DNA from: a virus
Virus record (IMG/VR): IMGVR_UViG_3300010885_042435
Coordinates: 1 to 49,712 of that record
Strand: one strand, 5' to 3'
DNA: 49,712 bases
The notes beneath the pieces are model-generated. The model was not told the origin of the DNA and ran no database searches. It worked only from the letters and a program-made list of their open reading frames with translations. Shown here in pieces: positions 38,499 through 46,846 of this stretch (within the stretch, counting starts at the first letter, position 1; each line of letters begins with the position of its first letter). Position numbers and translations under genes: made by a program.

Positions 38499-39935
38499 TC
38501 AGGAAGCAGCCTTGGTCTTCATCGCGACGTAGGCACCGGCCTCGGTGTTGGAGCCGACGCCATGCACCTGGATGTCCAGGCGGGTCGTGGCGACCATGAG
38601 CGTCTGATCCAGCTCCGCGTAACGCTCGGTGCTGGTGCGAATGTTCACGGCCTTGCGGTCACCGTAGATCGCGGCAAGCTCAAGGTCACCGAACAGCACC
38701 TTGATCTTGGCGTTGTCGGTGCCAAGGGTGCTGTCCATCATGTTGCACAGCACGACGGGGTAGCCAAGGAACCGCAGGCCAAGAGCGTTCTGCACGCTGT
38801 CCTGCGTGTTGCCGCCGGACAGGCCGGTGGACGAACCGCTGGTGAGGGCCAGCCGCTGCATCGACGCGGCGAAACCCGCGGGCGACACGAACCACTTGGC
38901 ATTGGCCCTCGCGTAGAGAGGGAGTGCCGCGAGGGCGGTCACGAAGTCCTGCACCGAAAACGTCTCAAACGACGTGGCGGTGGCCGACTGCACGATGCCC
39001 TTGGCACCGCTCACCGCGGCGATGGCCGGGATGAGTCCGGTGATGCCGCCGTAGCCAGCCGCACCGGTGCCGTTGAAACCGCAATCGTCAATCGTCTTGG
39101 CGAAAGCACGACCGATTTCAACCGTGATGTACGAGGCGAGGTCGATGATGCTGTCGGCGAGGATTTCGCTCGACATACGGTTCGACACCGCCAGCTTCTT
39201 GGCAACGAGGTTGACCCGATCCCACGCAGCGTCGGAGTCGGTCACGGTCGAGTTCTCGTTGACCCAGTACGTGGTCAGACCACCGGCACGCCGCGGGATC
39301 GCGAGCGTCTCGTTGTTCATCGTGACGGTGCGGACGTTGGGGGCGAACTGCCCGTACTCGTTCACCAGCACGATGACCTGATCCAGCACTTCGGCGGGGA
39401 TCAGCGCGCCGCCCAGCGTGGCGGAGTTCTCGGACTGAGCGCGGGCCTCGACGCCGTGATCCTTGCACCACCGACGGCTCTCGGCGTCGTTGAACACGTA
39501 GCCGCGGTACCACATGCCCGCGCGGTAGGCACGCTCGTCGGCGTTGGGGCCGGTGAAGCCACGGACGTTCGTGACACGGGGCAGGGCAGGGACGCTCATC
39601 CGCTTCTCCTCGACGGGGGTTTCGACAACTTCTTCCTTGGCGATGGCGGACACGGGGGCCGGGGCCGCACGGTTCAGCACCGCGCGAAGCTCGCGCTCCT
39701 TCGCGGCGATCTTCCGCAGCCGCTCAATCTGCGACTTGATCGACTCCGCACGCTGGCAAAGCTCGTCCAGCTTCGCCGACTTCTCCTCGGGCATCGGCTC
39801 CGCGGCCTCGTCCGCCTCGTCGGTCAGCACGCCCATCTCCGCAAGAACGGAGGCGAGCGTGTCAAGCAGCATCTTGACCTGCTTGCCGTCGGCAACAACG
39901 TCATCGGCGGGGGCGGCGGGGACGGGATCGGCCAC
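38499..39935 (-). CDS. HK97-fold major capsid protein with N-terminal scaffold domain
   Basis: A GTG start at 39935 follows GGAGG at six bases and gives 478 residues. Residues about 20-100 are coiled coil (KSAKLDELCQRAESIKSQIE, RLRKIAAKERELRAV), the scaffolding delta domain cut off by the prohead protease. The HK97 fold follows: ATLGGALIPAEVLDQVIVLV, TMNNETLAIPRRAGGLTTYW, LVAKKLAVSNRMSSEILADS, then LRFLGYPVVLCNMMD and KVLFGDLELAAIYGDRK. It is preceded by a palindrome and a hairpin leader. Confidence 0.93.
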   Translation of the reverse strand: MADPVPAAPADDVVADGKQVKMLLDTLASVLAEMGVLTDEADEAAEPMPEEKSAKLDELCQRAESIKSQIERLRKIAAKERELRAVLNRAAPAPVSAIAKEEVVETPVEEKRMSVPALPRVTNVRGFTGPNADERAYRAGMWYRGYVFNDAESRRWCKDHGVEARAQSENSATLGGALIPAEVLDQVIVLVNEYGQFAPNVRTVTMNNETLAIPRRAGGLTTYWVNENSTVTDSDAAWDRVNLVAKKLAVSNRMSSEILADSIIDLASYITVEIGRAFAKTIDDCGFNGTGAAGYGGITGLIPAIAAVSGAKGIVQSATATSFETFSVQDFVTALAALPLYARANAKWFVSPAGFAASMQRLALTSGSSTGLSGGNTQDSVQNALGLRFLGYPVVLCNMMDSTLGTDNAKIKVLFGDLELAAIYGDRKAVNIRTSTERYAELDQTLMVATTRLDIQVHGVGSNTEAGAYVAMKTKAAS

Positions 39936-40022
39936 GGGGAACCTCCATGTAGTGCGGGGACGCGGAGCGTCTTGCTCCGATCCCTCAAACCTACGCGGAG
40001 AAGTCACGCGGGGCGAGGGTGC

Positions 40023-40043
40023 AGTGTTGTACGGTACAACACT
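40023..40043. promoter_or_regulatory. Perfect 10-bp-arm palindrome upstream of the capsid gene
   Basis: AGTGTTGTAC and GTACAACACT flank a single base, immediately downstream of a stop codon and about 90 bases before the capsid start. Such a site could bind a dimeric regulator or form an RNA hairpin; no second copy was noticed. Confidence 0.6.
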
Positions 40044-40220
40044 TCACCTGCTGCGACGCCAGATGGCGTCGGCCTTCACGACGCAGCGACACGTCGCGCC
40101 GCACTTGCGGCACTGAAGATAGCGAAGCTGGTAGTCGCCGCACGACCGGCTGGACCGTGTGCGCAGCCGCCCGCCACCGCACTCGCAGTTGTCGCCGGTC
40201 TGCTTCTTAGCGTTTGCCAT
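40044..40220 (-). CDS. Small zinc-binding-like protein between protease and capsid genes
   Basis: ATG 40220 overlaps the protease stop by 14 bases and gives 58 residues with cysteines in pairs (DNCECGGGRL, YLQCRKCGATCRC) and basic ends. The pattern looks like a zinc ribbon. An inserted small gene at this place is unusual for the capsid module; it may bind DNA, RNA or the terminase. Confidence 0.6.
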   Translation of the reverse strand: MANAKKQTGDNCECGGGRLRTRSSRSCGDYQLRYLQCRKCGATCRCVVKADAIWRRSR

Positions 40221-40929
40221 TGGCAGCAAGCCACTCCATGTATTGAGCGCGGGCCGCGACGAACTTCTGAGCCTCGGCAATCTTCTTACCGCGGTCAGCG
40301 AGGACGCGGGTGTGTGCGTCGAACGAACGACGCGCCACGCTCACGCTGGCATCGGGGTACGCTGGGTAGGTCACCGGACCCACGTCCATGAGGTCCGACA
40401 CCGCGTTCACGGTGCGGATATGCCGCCCGTTCTCGACGTGCCACGACTCACCACCCTTCGCGATGACGAACGCGAAAGAGCTTCCGCGGATATCGCCTCG
40501 ACGGATGGACTCGACCAGCCCGCGATGCGCGGCGGGGGGAAGCACCTCGTACCGCAGGCCGACCTCGTCTACCGACAGCTTGAGCGTTTCGGGGAACCGC
40601 CCAAGAACGTAGTTGGGGTCGTGGTTGAAAAGCGCACGCGTCATGAGCGGCGTCTTGCGTCCGCGCCGCTCTGACACCAGTGAGAACGCGCCGGGGTCGA
40701 TCCGCTCCACGAAATCACCAAGGTCGAGCGAGTCAACGCCAAAGCGTGCCGCGTACCCGACAATCCACTCCTGCGGCTCGGCGGATTCGTCATCGCTGCC
40801 GTCTTCCTTCTTTGCCGCCCGCGTCTCCACGGAAAGCATTGGCACGGCGGCGTCCGCCGTCTCGGTCACGATGAAGCGGCGCTCCAGCGCGCCGTGATCG
40901 CCAAGGTCAAGAAGTTGCTGGGTCGGCAT
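40207..40929 (-). CDS. HK97-type prohead protease (U35 family)
   Basis: The 240-residue protein has the U35 serine-protease signatures: VGYAARFGVDSLDLGDFVER, the catalytic His in RALFNHDPNYVLGR, RYEVLPPAAHRGLVESIRRG, and the catalytic Ser in IRGSSFAFVI, followed by VSDLMDVGPVTYPAYPDASV. It cleaves the capsid scaffold domain during maturation. It overlaps the portal gene by 23 bases. Confidence 0.92.
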   Translation of the reverse strand: MPTQQLLDLGDHGALERRFIVTETADAAVPMLSVETRAAKKEDGSDDESAEPQEWIVGYAARFGVDSLDLGDFVERIDPGAFSLVSERRGRKTPLMTRALFNHDPNYVLGRFPETLKLSVDEVGLRYEVLPPAAHRGLVESIRRGDIRGSSFAFVIAKGGESWHVENGRHIRTVNAVSDLMDVGPVTYPAYPDASVSVARRSFDAHTRVLADRGKKIAEAQKFVAARAQYMEWLAANGKR

Positions 40930-42436
40930 TGGGAACTCCTGCGACGGGCTGCACCACCGGTGCGGTCACCTTGACCCCGGCGATGATGGCACTGACCTGT
41001 TGGGACGATAGCTGCGGGAACGACGCGGCAAGCACCGCGCTCGCACCATCCGACGTGAGCAGACCGGATGCAATGTTCGCAAGCACTTCCAGAAGGCTTG
41101 TGATCTGCGCACCGTTCAACGCGGCGGCGGCAAAGTTCTGCTCCACAGTGTCCGGTGTGCCGGTCGGTGCCGACGCTGGTTGCGATTCCTCCGCGGGCGA
41201 CTCCTCGGTGGGTTGCTCCTCCTCCGCCGGGGCAACCGGCTCCGCCGCCATCCGCTCCACGGTGGTCATGTTGAGCGGGAAGAAATGCTGGTCGCCGCCC
41301 TCCACCGGGTTGAGCGACTCCGCCGCGCGGGCCTCGTTCACGCTCATCACGCCGCGGTCGATCATGCTGGAAAGGTATTGCGACCGGGCCGCGGCGTCGC
41401 CGCGAAGCAGGCCACGCACGTCGAACTCCACGAAATACTTGTCGGGCTGCGCGATGAGGTCGCGGGTGAACGCCGCCTCAAAACGTCGCAGCCAAGGCAG
41501 GATCGACCCTTGGGTGAAGTCGATGCTCTGCTGTTCAATGTTGCTGAAGGTAGCTCGCGACAAGTCCTGCACCATGTGCGGCGGCACGCGGTACAGCCTG
41601 CATATCTCCTCGACTTGAAAACGCCGCGCCTCAAGGAACTGGCTGTCCGTGTTGGTCGACCCAAGCTCATGCGCCTTCAGCCCGCCTGTGAGGACAGCCG
41701 TCTTGCTCGACTTGTCGGGGCCGCGGTGCATCCGCTCCCAGTTCTCTCGCAGACGCTCCGCCGCTTCGGCGGCAAGGTTGCCATCGGTCTCCAGCACGAT
41801 GCCGGGCCTCGCGCCGTTGCCAAAATATCTTGCTCCGTGCATCTCGCAGGCGCGTGCCAAGCCGATGGCTTCCTTGCCAAGCTCAATCGGAAGCTGCCCG
41901 ACGATGCCGTCGTTGCTCATCCAGCGGACGTGAAAAATCTGGTCTTGGTTGTAGACCGTCTTGGCACCGCTCGGCTCGGTGTACGTGTACCGCAGCCGCC
42001 CGTTCTCAATACGTTCCACCTTCATGCGGCTGGGGTGCAGCGGCACAAGCTCGGCAACGGTGCCAGCCGGGCCGGGGCAGATTTCGGAATAGCAGTTGCC
42101 GTACAGCCCAAGGTGGATCATCGAAGTCTCGCGCCACTCAAACGATGTCATCCATGCGTTTGGCGCGATAGACAGCAGCGTGTCGAGCCAGCCGGGGTAG
42201 CGGTCCTTGCCGCCGCTTGCGAGCCGCTGGTACGCGTGGACCGGAAGGCTGGCAACCGTCTCCGCGAGGACGCGCACGCACGCCATCACGACCGTTGTCT
42301 TGAAGGCGTTCTCGGAAGTAATCCGCACGCCCGATGACGCACCGCGTGCGAAGCCGTAGTCATCGTCCAGCAGCGCCCCAAAGAACCGCTGTTCCGGTGA
42401 CACGTCCCACACCGCGGAGATAATTTGGTCGCTCAT
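40907..42436 (-). CDS. Portal protein (HK97 family)
   Basis: ATG 42436 overlaps the terminase stop (ATGA). The 509-residue product has the HK97 portal features: VMACVRVLAETVASLPVHAY, WMTSFEWRETSMIHLGLYGN, YTEPSGAKTVYNQDQIFHVR, LEARRFQVEEICRLYRVPPH and TQGSILPWLRRFEAAFTRDL. The C-terminal 120 residues are Glu/Pro/Ala-rich and disordered. It forms the dodecameric DNA gateway. Confidence 0.93.
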   Translation of the reverse strand: MSDQIISAVWDVSPEQRFFGALLDDDYGFARGASSGVRITSENAFKTTVVMACVRVLAETVASLPVHAYQRLASGGKDRYPGWLDTLLSIAPNAWMTSFEWRETSMIHLGLYGNCYSEICPGPAGTVAELVPLHPSRMKVERIENGRLRYTYTEPSGAKTVYNQDQIFHVRWMSNDGIVGQLPIELGKEAIGLARACEMHGARYFGNGARPGIVLETDGNLAAEAAERLRENWERMHRGPDKSSKTAVLTGGLKAHELGSTNTDSQFLEARRFQVEEICRLYRVPPHMVQDLSRATFSNIEQQSIDFTQGSILPWLRRFEAAFTRDLIAQPDKYFVEFDVRGLLRGDAAARSQYLSSMIDRGVMSVNEARAAESLNPVEGGDQHFFPLNMTTVERMAAEPVAPAEEEQPTEESPAEESQPASAPTGTPDTVEQNFAAAALNGAQITSLLEVLANIASGLLTSDGASAVLAASFPQLSSQQVSAIIAGVKVTAPVVQPVAGVPNADPATS

Positions 42437-44049
42437 AGCAGAATGATTTCCGGTGCCGGTGCTGGCGGTTCCTTTGCCTCCGCCGACCATGCACCAAGTG
42501 CCATGACCAGCGAGATGATGCCGTCCACCCGTTCGTGACTGTTTTCCTTTGGCTTCACCGGGCGGATATGGCCGTCGGCGTTTTGCCGGATTGCCACGTT
42601 GCCAGCCATCCACTGAAGCACCGGGTTGCCGCCGTGCCGAATCTTCCCGGCGGACAGCAAAGTTTCCAGCAGCTTGCTAGGCGCGCTCATCCCGGCAAAA
42701 CCCTGTTGCCACTGCACTACGTTGATGCCGTCTCCCTGTAGCTGGTTCGCTAACTGCGTCGCGTTCCACCTGTCAATCGCCAGCTTGCGGACGTTGTGCG
42801 TGCTGGCGAACTCCACGATGTCGCGCCGTATCACGTCGTAGTCGGTCACGTTGCCGCTGGTGGCGGACACGAAACCTCCATTCGCCCATTGTAAAAATGG
42901 CACTTTGTCCCGTCTTTCGCGCTCGGTCATGTTGTCGGATGGAATCCAAAACCGACACAGCACGTCGAGCGATCCATCGTCCGCGGGGAAGCACGCAACG
43001 AAGGCGGACGTGTCATACGTGCTGGCAAGGTCAAGCCCGCACCAACACTCCCTGCCAACGAGGTCGTGCGGAGGCTGCGAGTTGCACGCCTGCCACGTTT
43101 CCATTTTGATCCACCGCGTGTCTTGGCTCGTCCACTGGTTCAAGCGGTAGCGGCGGAACGACCCCTCCTTGCTGACAGACTGCTGCGCCTCGCGGCAGTC
43201 CGCGGCAAAGTCCGCTTCGTTGATGGTCACGCCCCACGATGGATTCGCCTTGGGCCATGCGTCGGGCGACTTCCAATCTTCCTCCGCCGGAACCTCGTAG
43301 ATGCACGGGAAGAACGTCGGGTCGTGCCGCCAATCATTCTGCACCGCCTTGGCGTATGCGTACTGCTCGTAGCAGATGCTCGCTCGGTCGTAGCCCGCCG
43401 TTGTGATGCTGACGAGAAGCGGCTGCTCCCGCGCCGCACCACCGTAGCGAAGCGAATCAAAAAGCCTACGGTCACGCTGGGCGTGCAGCTCGTCAAAAAG
43501 CAGACCGTGGATATTCAACCCCTCCGCGCGGAACGCGTCGGCGGACAGGACTCTGTAGAACGACGCCGCGCTGCGGTAGGCAATGGTGCGGCGCGAGTCC
43601 ACGACCTCAAGCGCCGCGGAGAGCAGCGGGGACGCACGCACCATCGACGCCGCTTCACGGAACACGATGGAGGCGGACTCCCGGTCCGTTGCCGCGCCGT
43701 AGATTTCGGCACCGGCTTCGCCGTCCGCCAGCAGGAGGTACAGGCCAATCCCGGCGAGGATCGTAGACTTGCCGGATTTCTTCGCGGTGCTGATGTACGC
43801 CATGCGGTAGCGGCGCAAGCCGTTGTCCACACGCGCCCAGCCGAAAAGCTCGGCGAGCATTTCCTGCTGCCACTCCAGCAGGTGGAACGGCTGACCGGCG
43901 AAGCGTCCCTTGGAATGACGCAGCCAATCTTGGAAGAACGCCAGGACGTGTTCCGCCCGCTGGCTGTCGAAGTAGAACTCAAGCCCCTGCTTGATTGCCT
44001 CGCTTCGCGACAAAGGCTGCAATCGGGTCGGCTTCGGCTCGGCTTCCAT
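42433..44049 (-). CDS. Terminase large subunit
   Basis: The 538-residue protein has an N-terminal ATPase with FHLLEWQQEMLAELFGW, Walker A at 88-95 (TAKKSGKS), Walker B at 183-188 (LLFDEL) and motif III near LLVSITTAGYD. The C-terminal nuclease shows WCGLDLASTYDTSAFV (first Asp), KLAIDRWNATQLANQL and RVDGIISLVMALG (last Asp). This is the HK97-like terminase type. The start lies 70 bases inside the small subunit gene. Confidence 0.94.
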   Translation of the reverse strand: MEAEPKPTRLQPLSRSEAIKQGLEFYFDSQRAEHVLAFFQDWLRHSKGRFAGQPFHLLEWQQEMLAELFGWARVDNGLRRYRMAYISTAKKSGKSTILAGIGLYLLLADGEAGAEIYGAATDRESASIVFREAASMVRASPLLSAALEVVDSRRTIAYRSAASFYRVLSADAFRAEGLNIHGLLFDELHAQRDRRLFDSLRYGGAAREQPLLVSITTAGYDRASICYEQYAYAKAVQNDWRHDPTFFPCIYEVPAEEDWKSPDAWPKANPSWGVTINEADFAADCREAQQSVSKEGSFRRYRLNQWTSQDTRWIKMETWQACNSQPPHDLVGRECWCGLDLASTYDTSAFVACFPADDGSLDVLCRFWIPSDNMTERERRDKVPFLQWANGGFVSATSGNVTDYDVIRRDIVEFASTHNVRKLAIDRWNATQLANQLQGDGINVVQWQQGFAGMSAPSKLLETLLSAGKIRHGGNPVLQWMAGNVAIRQNADGHIRPVKPKENSHERVDGIISLVMALGAWSAEAKEPPAPAPEIILL

Positions 44050-44506
44050 TCGTTGTCACCTGAGACCGGCTGCTCGGCGTCATGCCGAACTCTTGCTCTA
44101 TCCGCAGCATCGCGGCGTGGTGCCGGTGCATCTGCGTTGCCCACGGCGCGACCTGCGTGTATTTGATTCGCAGCTTGCCGTCCGTGCGGTTGGGGTCGGG
44201 CTCCCAGTGCGTGTATTCCTCACCCGCGATCTTCACCTTCTCATAGCACGCAAGGTAGAGGGCCGTTTCAATGCAGTACCGCGTGAGCGTCGGTACGTCG
44301 GCCTCGGTCAGCACGCGCATCCTCGCCAGCCTTGGCACGATGTCGCGCCACACTTCAGCCGACTTGCCGTCGAGCGTAGACGGCTGCGGCAGGTCGAGCG
44401 GAACGATGTCAGGCGTCGGCTCGTCGCCGTTGAGCGTTTCCTTGCTCGGGTTGCCGCGAATGTATTTGAGGATCGACGGCTGCGGAGCCGGGCCGCGCTT
44501 GCCCAT
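43979..44506 (-). CDS. Terminase small subunit, P27 family
   Basis: The 175-residue protein has the P27 marks: an N-terminal basic region (MGKRGPAPQPSILKYIRGNP), then AEVWRDIVPRLARMRVLTEA and DVPTLTRYCIETALY, and a conserved ending (RHHAAMLRIEQEFGMTPSSR). It recognises phage DNA and starts packaging. P27 terminases are often paired with an HNH nuclease at the cos site, as here. Confidence 0.9.
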   Translation of the reverse strand: MGKRGPAPQPSILKYIRGNPSKETLNGDEPTPDIVPLDLPQPSTLDGKSAEVWRDIVPRLARMRVLTEADVPTLTRYCIETALYLACYEKVKIAGEEYTHWEPDPNRTDGKLRIKYTQVAPWATQMHRHHAAMLRIEQEFGMTPSSRSQVTTNGSRAEADPIAAFVAKRGNQAGA

Positions 44507-44518
44507 AAGTGTTTTCTC

Positions 44519-45208
44519 CTATGACCAAAAATACATCAAAGCGTCTTGCCATGCTGGCCACGCGTCTTCTGTGAAAACTGTTTTCGGCACGGAGTGGTGC
44601 TTGAAATGCGAAAGCAACGGAGCGATCCTTCGCCGCGCGTTGCCGCAGCTTTTGTCAAACCGGAAGTGGTACTCCATCGCCAATGCCCTCACGCCTTCAA
44701 GTGGAAAACCTGCGTCGAGGATCGGCAGCTCTCCGCCCTCGATGTCCAGCTTGATTCCCTGCGGCGTGTGCTTGTGTATCTCGGAAGCGAGCGACAGGTT
44801 GCTTACGAAGCGTTGCACGCCAGCCGACCGCGGTGATGATCGGGCTGGGGTGCGCGGGTTGAATTGGACCGACGTGACACCGCTATCACGCGCTGTCACG
44901 AATGCGGTTGTCACGGTTGAGTGACAGCCATTCAGCCTAAAATTTTCTTTGGCTATTGCCGTGTTTTCGCTGCAAGCTTCGTAGCCAACGACGATTGCGT
45001 CGTATTGCTTTTCTGCCCACACAGCAAACGCCCCCACGTTTGCACCGCAGTCCAGCCAAAGCTCTCCCTGCCCGACAGAAAACCCTAGCCGCGGTTTTTC
45101 GTAGCAGCGAGCCTCAACAACCTCCCGGTACACTTCATCATCCTGCTTGCCGCGAGAGGCAAACAGCATCCCACCAACGCTGATGGTTTTCAGTCCGGCT
45201 GTTGTCAT
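44519..45208 (-). CDS. FkbM-type SAM-dependent methyltransferase
   Basis: ATG 45208 overlaps the dioxygenase stop (ATGA) and gives 229 residues. SAM-binding motif I is ELWLDCGANVGAFAVWA (50-65), the next acidic motif IVVGYEACSENTAIAKENF, and the FkbM signature GIKLDIEGGELPIL (151-164). FkbM proteins methylate hydroxyl groups of sugars or polyketides. The coupling to the dioxygenase raises the possibility that it methylates a hydroxylated base or a sugar attached to it; capsid or host glycan targets are alternatives. Confidence 0.85.
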   Translation of the reverse strand: MTTAGLKTISVGGMLFASRGKQDDEVYREVVEARCYEKPRLGFSVGQGELWLDCGANVGAFAVWAEKQYDAIVVGYEACSENTAIAKENFRLNGCHSTVTTAFVTARDSGVTSVQFNPRTPARSSPRSAGVQRFVSNLSLASEIHKHTPQGIKLDIEGGELPILDAGFPLEGVRALAMEYHFRFDKSCGNARRRIAPLLSHFKHHSVPKTVFTEDAWPAWQDALMYFWS

Positions 45209-46047
45209 GTGTGGCCCGCCTCGTCTTTCTTGACATGTGCAGCTTTGCGTCGCTCGGTTGCCGTCCGCCGCTCTCGCAACGCATCCACCTCGCCACGCAC
45301 GGTGTCGCAGTTCCACATTTGCTTGAGCGAGTAGTAGACGATGGTGAAGCGGAACGCGTCCTCCGACAGCCGCCTAATCGGCGTGACGCCATGCAGCAGC
45401 TTCTGCCCGTCGAAAAGAATCAGCGAGCGGTCGCCAATCTCAAACGCGATGCCAAGCTCGGGGCAGGCGAGGTGGCCGCCTTGCGTGTTGTGGCGGAAAC
45501 CGATCATCGCGGAGCAGACTTGCGAGAAGTTGCCAGCGTCGAAGTGGTACTGGAGAGGGTTGTTGTAGTGGACGATGCCACTTGTGAAGACGCTGCCGGG
45601 GATCATCCACTGCTCTCGCACCCGCGTCGCTACTTCGCGATGATGCGCGTGCGTTTCTGAAAAGAACTTCTGGTAGTACGAGTCCACAGCTGGCGCAGCG
45701 TTGCAGATCGCGGCGTGTTCTTGCGGGTGATCAGTCGCCATCGACGTGGCCCGGCACGGATGCCCTCGCAGCGTGTTGCGCGGCGCGTAGCCGAAAATCC
45801 TGCTGGTGGAAACAAGCCCGCTGGTTCGCGTGCTGGTCGAATACTTCACGCCTTGAACCGCAGCACGCGCGCGTTCCACCTCGGGGTGCGACAGCCTCGC
45901 GATGTAGACGATCTTCGTCTGGCCGTTCACCTGCACGGTGCAGTCATCGGCGACGAGCGTGTCGCAGTCTGACTCCTGTGCGGACCGCTTTTGAAGCGCT
46001 CGCGGGTCAATGTCACGCGGGGTCGCGCTGAGATACCGCATAGCCAT
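45205..46047 (-). CDS. TET/JBP-like 2-oxoglutarate/Fe(II) dioxygenase
   Basis: The 280-residue protein has all catalytic features of this enzyme group: iron ligands H168 and D170 in LQYHFDAGNF, H219 in LLHGVTPI, and a 2-oxoglutarate-binding Arg near 233 (FRFTIVYYSL). The surrounding pattern, FTSGIVHYNN before the HxD and GGHLACPELGIAFEI between the ligands, matches phage TET/JBP-type base dioxygenases better than prolyl hydroxylases. Known members oxidise 5-methylcytosine or thymine in DNA. It lies between a ParB-like gene and the methyltransferase with 35- and 4-base overlaps, beside the terminase. No cytosine methylase is seen in the window, so its substrate may be thymine, or 5-methylcytosine made by the host. 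Confidence 0.8.
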   Translation of the reverse strand: MAMRYLSATPRDIDPRALQKRSAQESDCDTLVADDCTVQVNGQTKIVYIARLSHPEVERARAAVQGVKYSTSTRTSGLVSTSRIFGYAPRNTLRGHPCRATSMATDHPQEHAAICNAAPAVDSYYQKFFSETHAHHREVATRVREQWMIPGSVFTSGIVHYNNPLQYHFDAGNFSQVCSAMIGFRHNTQGGHLACPELGIAFEIGDRSLILFDGQKLLHGVTPIRRLSEDAFRFTIVYYSLKQMWNCDTVRGEVDALRERRTATERRKAAHVKKDEAGHT

Positions 46048-46666
46048 TGGTTTCCAAGAGGTGCAGAATGACTTCCGTGTTGTTCGCTAACCCGAACTTT
46101 TCTGCGTGTTCGCCAAGCGCGTTCACGACCGCCTCGTACTGGTCGTTTTCAAAGACAAGCACGACCTGACGAATCGCACTGGCCGCATAGTCGCGGTCGG
46201 TGTCCGCTCCCTTCGCCTCAACGGGCTGCACCTCGTCAACGCTTCTGGACGTGTCGTACAAGCCAGCCTGCGCCGCGGTGCTGGCGAGCATCTGCTGAAG
46301 CGCTTCGCTGCCCGTATCCACGCTGCGAAGCAACTCGTCCAGCTTCACCGCGTCGCTGTCCGCCATCGCCGCCAACGGGTCGAGCGTTGCGAGCAGCTTG
46401 TCCGCCTCCGCCTCGTTCACGTCGAGTACCAAAACTGGTACGGTCGCGTCCGCCGCCGTTTCGGCGCGGAGGTGGCCGTCGATGAGCATGAGGGAGCCGT
46501 CCTCAAGCTCGCGGGCCAGCACCGCGTCGGCCATGCCGATCTCCGCCAGCACCCCGCGTAACGCGTCCTGCTGCGATTTGGGGTGCGTTCGCCAGTTCTT
46601 GGGGTTTGGACGCAGGTCGGACGCGGGGACCGTCCTGAGTTCACGCACGCGGTTGCGTATGTTCAT
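46013..46666 (-). CDS. ParB-like domain protein
   Basis: The 217-residue protein begins with a ParB/sulfiredoxin-like fold: RTVPASDLRPNPKNWRTHPK, ALRGVLAEIGMADAVLA and LMLIDGHLRAETAADATVPV, where DGHLR is the GHRR-type box. The C-terminal half is helical and acidic (SDAVKLDELLRSVDTGSEAL). ParB-like proteins of phages often stand near terminases and DNA-modification enzymes and may guide or nick DNA. The start is 14 bases downstream of the third copy of the GCATAACC repeat core. Confidence 0.82.
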   Translation of the reverse strand: MNIRNRVRELRTVPASDLRPNPKNWRTHPKSQQDALRGVLAEIGMADAVLARELEDGSLMLIDGHLRAETAADATVPVLVLDVNEAEADKLLATLDPLAAMADSDAVKLDELLRSVDTGSEALQQMLASTAAQAGLYDTSRSVDEVQPVEAKGADTDRDYAASAIRQVVLVFENDQYEAVVNALGEHAEKFGLANNTEVILHLLETNGYAVSQRDPA

Positions 46667-46675
46667 GCCAAAAAC

Positions 46676-46730
46676 TCCTTATTATTTAGGGTCTTTTTTG
46701 CTTTTGGGAGACCGAAAAAGGCGGTTATGC
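46676..46730 (-). repeat. Intergenic repeat core, copy C, before the ParB-like gene
   Basis: On the minus strand GCATAACCGCCTTTTTCGGT, CTCCC, AAAAGCAAAAAAGACC and TAAATAATAAGGAG lead straight into the ParB start, with the AAGGAG as ribosome site. It matches the cores of copies A and B but lacks their second block. GGTCT can pair with AGACC; in copy B the same place has GACCC and GGGTC, a compensatory change. Confidence 0.65.
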
Positions 46731-46846
46731 TTCCCCCCCTGCAAAACTCCCGGCCACGCGTGGCGGGGGGAAACGCGTGGTTTGTAAGGTGGGGGCTGTG
46801 GGGATTTTGACCCCCCCCGGTGTCGGGCAGGGCGGGCGCACTTGCT
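46731..46846. other. GC-rich intergenic stretch with hairpins
   Basis: Between the HNH stop and the repeat core lie CCACGCG/CGCGTGG arms (near 46755-46781) and G/C runs (GGGG-ATTTTGA-CCCC near 46799-46815). These could terminate the HNH transcript. No gene is seen. The cos site could lie in this area, since it is flanked by the HNH and terminase modules. Confidence 0.4.

Noticed and set aside
38355-40391. Long plus-strand open frame (678 codons)
   Set aside because: Antisense to the major capsid, zinc-ribbon and protease genes; Arg/Gly/His-rich without recognisable motifs and no ribosome site.
45205-46047. Prolyl 4-hydroxylase reading of the dioxygenase
   Set aside because: Iron ligands fit both groups, but the FTSGIVHYNN / HFDAGN / LLHGVTPI context and the neighbours fit the TET/JBP type better; kept as an alternative and not excluded.
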